Shown piece after piece: positions 59,024-64,000 of a stretch of DNA of 64,000 bases. Positions within the stretch are counted from its first letter, which is position 1; every line of letters starts with the position of its first letter. The translations under genes and the position numbers were made by a program. The stretch comes from Lagopus muta (taxonomy: Eukaryota > Chordata > Aves > Galliformes > Phasianidae): contig NC_064434.1 in assembly GCF_023343835.1 (NCBI RefSeq), positions 10,459,505 through 10,523,504 of the forward strand, written 5' to 3'. The notes beneath the pieces are model-generated. The model saw only the letters and a list, made by a program, of their open reading frames with translations, was not told the origin of the DNA and searched no databases.

Positions 59024-60621
59024 CTCAAAGCATCTGGCTGCTCACTGCAAGGAATAGAGCTAATTGCAACAGGACTTTCAGATGTATGAACATGGGTTGG
59101 AAAGGACTTACCACCTTCAGACTGACCAGAGATTATGAGGATAACGTTTTAAGGAGGAAATTGTTTGTGGTTAGTAGCAATGAGGGGGGAAAAATGTTGA
59201 ATACTTTCCGAACTATGAACAGGATTAAACAAAGTGGCTTTCAGAGGCATTTCCCTTATCAAAATGTCTTGCAAAATCTGAGGGTGAGGAAATGATTGGA
59301 GAACTCTCAACTTTCACAACATGTGAAAATACAGCCCAGGAACTGGCAGAGAACAGCTTTCCACAAGAGGAGAACTGACAGAGAAAAACCTTGCAATGAC
59401 CTAGGAGGCGATGGGAAAGGGCAGGGAGATTAATGTGATTCTGAGCAGACAAGCAGCCCTTATGGAAAACATGCTACATGGAGCTTCCCTCCCACTCTCC
59501 TTTCCCTGGCACTGTCCTGCAGACTCAAGCAACTCCATCTCTGGATCCTCAGGCATCCAAGCAGTCATCAGACAGGAAAAGGAAAAACCTCAGGGACCCA
59601 AAACACAGCTTCTTTTCACAGGAAAGGTCCACAGCAGTGCCCACCTCAGAATCCTCCAACCCAAACAAGACATTATTGCTGCAACAGCATTGCTTCCAAC
59701 TTTTCAGATTCCTGAAGGGTCATCCAGCAGAAAACCCACAGTCACAAACAGCTGTAACCTGTAATGTTCAGGGCTGTGGGAGCTGTCTGTATTGCTCTGT
59801 CACTGATAAATTCAAAACATAGCACTTGCCCTGCTTTCCATTTTTTCTTTTTTTTTTCCTTTTTTTAATTCATAATGTTTACAGTATGTATCCACCATTT
59901 TTCTGCATTTGTATCTTTGCACTTGTAGTTTTCAGAACAAAAGAAATGCTTTTACTCCACTGCTATTCTTTTAGTTGATCTTTAATAGTAAAAATGTATC
60001 CACTAGACTTTCAGAAAATAACTTCTAAAAAGTCTTAAACTAGAATTCATAAGAAGACATTTTGCAAACAATTTTTTTTATTATTTTTTTTTATTTTTTG
60101 CTAAAATTCCTTATAAAGCTAAATAAAGCATTAGCAAAATTGACACCAGTCAGTAACGGCACAGGCTACTTTAAGTGTTTATTGAGCTAAACTTAGGTAC
60201 TTACATGAAATGTTTTCTGCAGAGTTTCAGAATTCTTAACAGAAATCACACATATGGAATTTAAAAATACTCCCCTCTCCGGACTCAAAACACAGGACAA
60301 CTCTCATCAACTGTTATCTCCTAATTTGAAGGGAATTTCTCTTGGCGTTCCTGATGCAGTCTACAGTTCTGGAGCCCAAAGATCAATAGATCAAGTTTGT
60401 TCTTTGCAAAAGCTCTCCATCTACACTACATGCAGTTCAGGTTCATAACTTGGACAAGGTTTAGGAGGTACCTTGGACCAAACATGACAACCAAATAGTT
60501 TGAAGTAGTAAAAATCCCCAATGACTTATTTGCTTCCTGATTTCCAGGAGTTGATGTTGCGCTCAAGGAGCTGATCCAGTTTAGTGATCTCTCAAATAAA
60601 TTTAACTTGTACTTAAGAAAA
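59024..60621. other. Gene-free stretch
   Basis: No recognised gene. Two overlapping frames of 117 and 114 codons at 59411-59822 have no known domain. T/A-rich runs lie near 59840-59870 and 60070-60100. Confidence 0.45.
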
Positions 60622-60990
60622 TCATATAATCATAGAGTCATTAAGGTTGGAAAAGACCACTAGCCCAACCATCAAGTCATCACCACGATATCACTAAACT
60701 ATGTCCCTCAGTGCCACATCCACACATTTCTTGAACATCTCCAGAGGCGGTGACTCCACCAGCTCCCTGGGCAGTCTGCACCAATGGCTCCACCACTCTT
60801 TCCGAGATGAAATGTTTCCTAATATCCAACCTGAACCTCGCCTGGCACAACTTACAGCCATTCCCCCTCATCCTATCACTGTAACCTGGGAGAAGGGACT
60901 GATACCCATCTTGCTACAACCTCCTTTCAGGAAGCTGTTGGGAGCGATAAGTTCTCCCCGGAGCTTCCACTTTGCCAGACTGAAACCTAC
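60622..60990 (-). mobile_element. CR1 LINE 3' fragment (-)
   Basis: The tail is at the left (ATCATATAATCATAGAGTCA), then TATGTCCCTCAGTGCCACAT, GGCGGTGACTCCACCAGCTC and ATCCAACCTGAACCTCGCCT. The same subtype as the outer copy at 4578-4870. Confidence 0.92.
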
Positions 60991-63900
60991 AAATTTTGAG
61001 CTAATATTTTTTAAAAGGCCCAAAACCGTGATAATTCTTGAAATCAGAAGACCAGTGTCATCTTACCTGCTTTCTCTAAGTATAAGTTCCAGTGCCATCC
61101 TGAAATTTTCTAGGTAATTATAAGGGTAATTTATTACTGTTGTTGTTCTTATTATTCGGTTAATGGATTATCAAGACAGGTAGAATCTGTAGGAAGTGAG
61201 GATGAAACATGACTAATTCCCCCTCAATGTCAGTGCCTGACAAAGGCATTGCCTATGTCAGCAGACTGCCAAGGCCTGGACACAGACCCACCACTGTCAC
61301 CCAAACATACACAGACTGTTCCCCAACCCCATTTTAGGGACCAGACACTTCCTAAATAAACCTTAGGCATATTCCATGTAACACAGCTTTGTTATGGTGT
61401 CAAAACCTCACAGTAGGAATGCGTGTCTTGCCATTCCAGTTGGCCTCAGAGACAAATCACAGTCCTTGGCCCATTTAATTTTCTAGTCCAGATGTTGTTT
61501 CTCTGCCTGTAGTGGACCTGGGACCTCACTTTCACTAAAAATAGAGAAATGAGCTGCTGCAGTCCGAGCACTGTGCATTAGATCATTATGAATCCTTCTG
61601 GAACTGCCTGATTAATCCGTTGTTATCCAGACACTCTGCCGGCACCCTGTCACTGCCTCCCGCCCCATCCTGCGGCACAACCCATCCCGTCAGGTAACAC
61701 TCAGTTCAAAGGCCCAGCAGGGCACTGTGTGAGGTGAGCTGTCGCCAGACTTGTGCTGTGAGAGAATGCCATATGAACTGGGAAAGCCTGTAAGGAACAT
61801 GCCGTAAATGTGAGGACAGACTATTTCCCATCAGACACAAAAAATATACAGAGGGGCTAGCCTAAAAGGCTTTTGTTTTCAATGTTCTCTTCTCAGAAGT
61901 TATAAGAGGAAGCAATACTGTTATGTACTGTACAATACTATATATTCTATAATTGCAAAATAAAAATCATGTTAGTCATGGGATCTCGCTCTAATCTGAG
62001 TCCCTGCTGCTATTTAGGACCAATGCTGAAGCTCATTTCAGTTATCTAAAGCTGTATGCATATTCTTTTTCTATTTGCCTATCGACATTCAGCCTGTTCC
62101 AGAGAACCAAAGTAGATTCTATATTTTCCCGAAGGGTCTTTCTAGCAATTAGGCTGCAAATTAATTTTCTCTCTTGCTGAAATTGTCTCAGAATAGAGGA
62201 GACAATAAGTGTTCGAATATTAAGGTGTAGCTTGGGTTGCAGAGATGACTGTGACCATATATTTGAATATACTTCTATCTGTACCCTTCTATCTTCTACT
62301 ATCTTCAACTTATTTTTGTCCAAACTTTCCATTTTTGCCTTTTTTCCATTTTACTCATGTTCACATGCCATTCTTGCTTTTTTTCCTTTTTTCTTTCTCT
62401 TTCTCTTTCTTTTGCTTTTTCTTTTTCCTTCTGATTTTAGTTCTAGACTTCTAACACAGCAAATCACTGCTCCACAGTTTAATGTATGTTTAAGTCAGTG
62501 TGCACCAGAAGAGCTTTCCCACTGTTTCTCTACATCCCAACCCTCTTCCTTCACCTGTTCTCAACTGTAGTGGTCAATTTTCCCATATCCAAAAATCTGT
62601 GAATGCCACTAGTGTTCAGTGAACAAATCACCTTCATTTTTCAACATGGGACAAGAAGTGAGTTTTCATTATTTTCAAAAATGTTTGCTGTATTCAACCC
62701 AAATTACCTCATGTTATTTAGTTCCAAACTGACATCCACTGTTGGGAGTCACAATGCTGGTTGTGACAGTTTGGCAGAATCATAAGGAAATCAGAATAAT
62801 AATACTAGTTTGTAGCAAGCATCTGATTTTCTCTTAATAGGCAGAGGCTTGCACTTGTCTGATGGGGCTTCCATGCCACTGTTATGTCTTCTGTCCTATT
62901 AAAAGACTACTGCATGTGCTGGAACAAAGGCTACGTGCTGAGAGGAGCATATCTATCTTCATGATGTATGCTTGGCTCACAGCCTGCAGCCACAGCACTA
63001 TAGCTTGTGATGGCTCACTAGGTTTGGTGGAATTGTTAAAGCTAGCTGCCAAGTCCTGAACCAGCTGTTATAAGTCGCCTCCAGCGAGTACTGCTCCTGG
63101 TGATTCCTGTCCTTTCTCATTATCTTCAGAGCTTGTTCCACCCTCTGCTGCACAACTTGTTTGTGCTTGCAGTGCTCTCATCACCTCTAAGACTTTCGTG
63201 ACTGCAGCCACACAGCTTTTGTGACACCTTTAGCCTGCAGCCGAGTGTGAAGGATGCGACCAGGCAAACTCCTTAACAAGGAGGCAGCAGCCACTAGACT
63301 CCCTAGCAGGAGGATTTTTAATGCTTTGTCTCTTCTAGGACAAAGGAAAATAGGCTAATATAACCAGTGAGCTCAGGGAGGTATTAGCTGCAGCTCACAC
63401 ATTGGGTTTATAGTCTGAATCTTGTTCTCTTTATGCTTCCAGATTTTTCTCAGTTACTATTTCTCCTGTCACATACTCACAGTTTCTTCTGCCATACACT
63501 CACTCCTTGTACCTTCCCTTTAGAAAAGCTTTTCTATGGTCCTGCACCTCATCAGTATAATAATTATTTCAGGCTTCGCTGTTAAACATAGTGAATTAGT
63601 TCAAGGCAGAAAGAAGTGAAATAAGTTTTATTCTTGATTTCAATAAGCTTCTACTTAGGTTTTTTTCCTTGATGAGCTCCCGTGTTTTTGTCTTCTTCTT
63701 TTATTCCCTTTGATATTCAATGTTCACGTGAATGTGCGTAACTGTGTTTGTGATTTTCATCTCCTGGACTTTTAGTACTGAGAAGGATACAAATGTGGGA
63801 GATAAACTCTAAAGACATCATCGATGAAGCATTGAAGCCAGTTCCACGTTTTAATCCTGCATAAATTATCCTGGAACTTATCCCACATTTATGATGTGTG

Positions 63901-64000
63901 AGAGAATAGAAAAATAATGGGATTACTCAGAAGTTTCAGATGATTATAAACATATGGTGCAGGACGATACAAGAAAAAAACATACTGAGGGAAATATCAT
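60991..64000. other. Gene-free stretch to window end
   Basis: No recognised gene or repeat family. A pyrimidine-rich TTTCT stretch lies at about 62375-62435. Continuation of the gene desert toward the neighbour expected by synteny (KCNS3 in mammals; inference). Confidence 0.5.

Noticed and set aside
58936-59295. 119-codon frame containing the 35-bp duplication
   Set aside because: The duplication shifts frame within the ORF and no domain is recognisable.
59411-59822. Two overlapping frames of 117 and 114 codons
   Set aside because: Two frames are open over the same DNA with no domain and no exon signals; kept only as a gene-free stretch.
30391-64000. KCNS3 or other synteny-expected neighbour genes
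   Set aside because: I looked for potassium-channel-like exons and saw none; the neighbour is presumably beyond the window.

Overview
The window is nuclear DNA from a bird, most likely chicken or another galliform. Three things point there: spliced vertebrate genes with GT-AG introns and CpG-island promoters, more than twenty CR1 LINE fragments on both strands (many 5'-truncated, with the short ATTCTRTG-type 3' tail), and an avian ERVL-type solo LTR. I saw no SINE/Alu-like elements and no bacterial-type gene organisation. The species is inferred, not proven.

Only two protein-coding genes can be supported, both on the + strand. NT5C1B (cytosolic 5'-nucleotidase IB, AMP-preferring) runs 14082-20129 in six coding exons that join without a frame break to 357 residues. 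RDH14 (retinol dehydrogenase 14, a membrane-anchored short-chain dehydrogenase) runs 26215-30390 in two coding exons giving 327 residues. Each begins in a CpG island and ends at an AATAAA signal. The tandem order NT5C1B then RDH14 is the order known in mammals, where read-through transcripts of the pair are recorded. Here the phases of NT5C1B exon 5 and RDH14 exon 2 would also allow an in-frame fusion.

Layout: 1-13850 is gene-free, with CR1 copies at 4.6, 5.5, 6.5-7.7, 8.3 and 11.3-12.8 kb and a candidate LTR at 9.2-9.8 kb. NT5C1B occupies 13.9-20.7 kb. Immediately behind its poly(A) site is a solo LTR (20828-21440) with a 5-bp target-site duplication. A dense, nested CR1 cluster fills 23.5-25.9 kb. 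RDH14 occupies 26.1-30.7 kb and has a ZNF143-like site in its promoter. From 30.7 kb to the end no known gene is visible. That part holds an unexplained GC-rich block (31.7-32.9 kb), an ancient degenerate CR1-like repeat (41.3-41.9 kb), younger CR1 copies, two sizeable microsatellites (52.1 and 56.4 kb) and an exact 35-bp tandem duplication (58.95 kb).

The two enzymes act in unrelated pathways (AMP to adenosine; retinal/retinol interconversion). They share position and possibly read-through transcription, not chemistry. I found no convincing undescribed system. The best leads are the GC-rich exon-like block, the possible NT5C1B-RDH14 fusion, and the RDH14 promoter, where an in-frame upstream ATG lies inside the ZNF143-like site.
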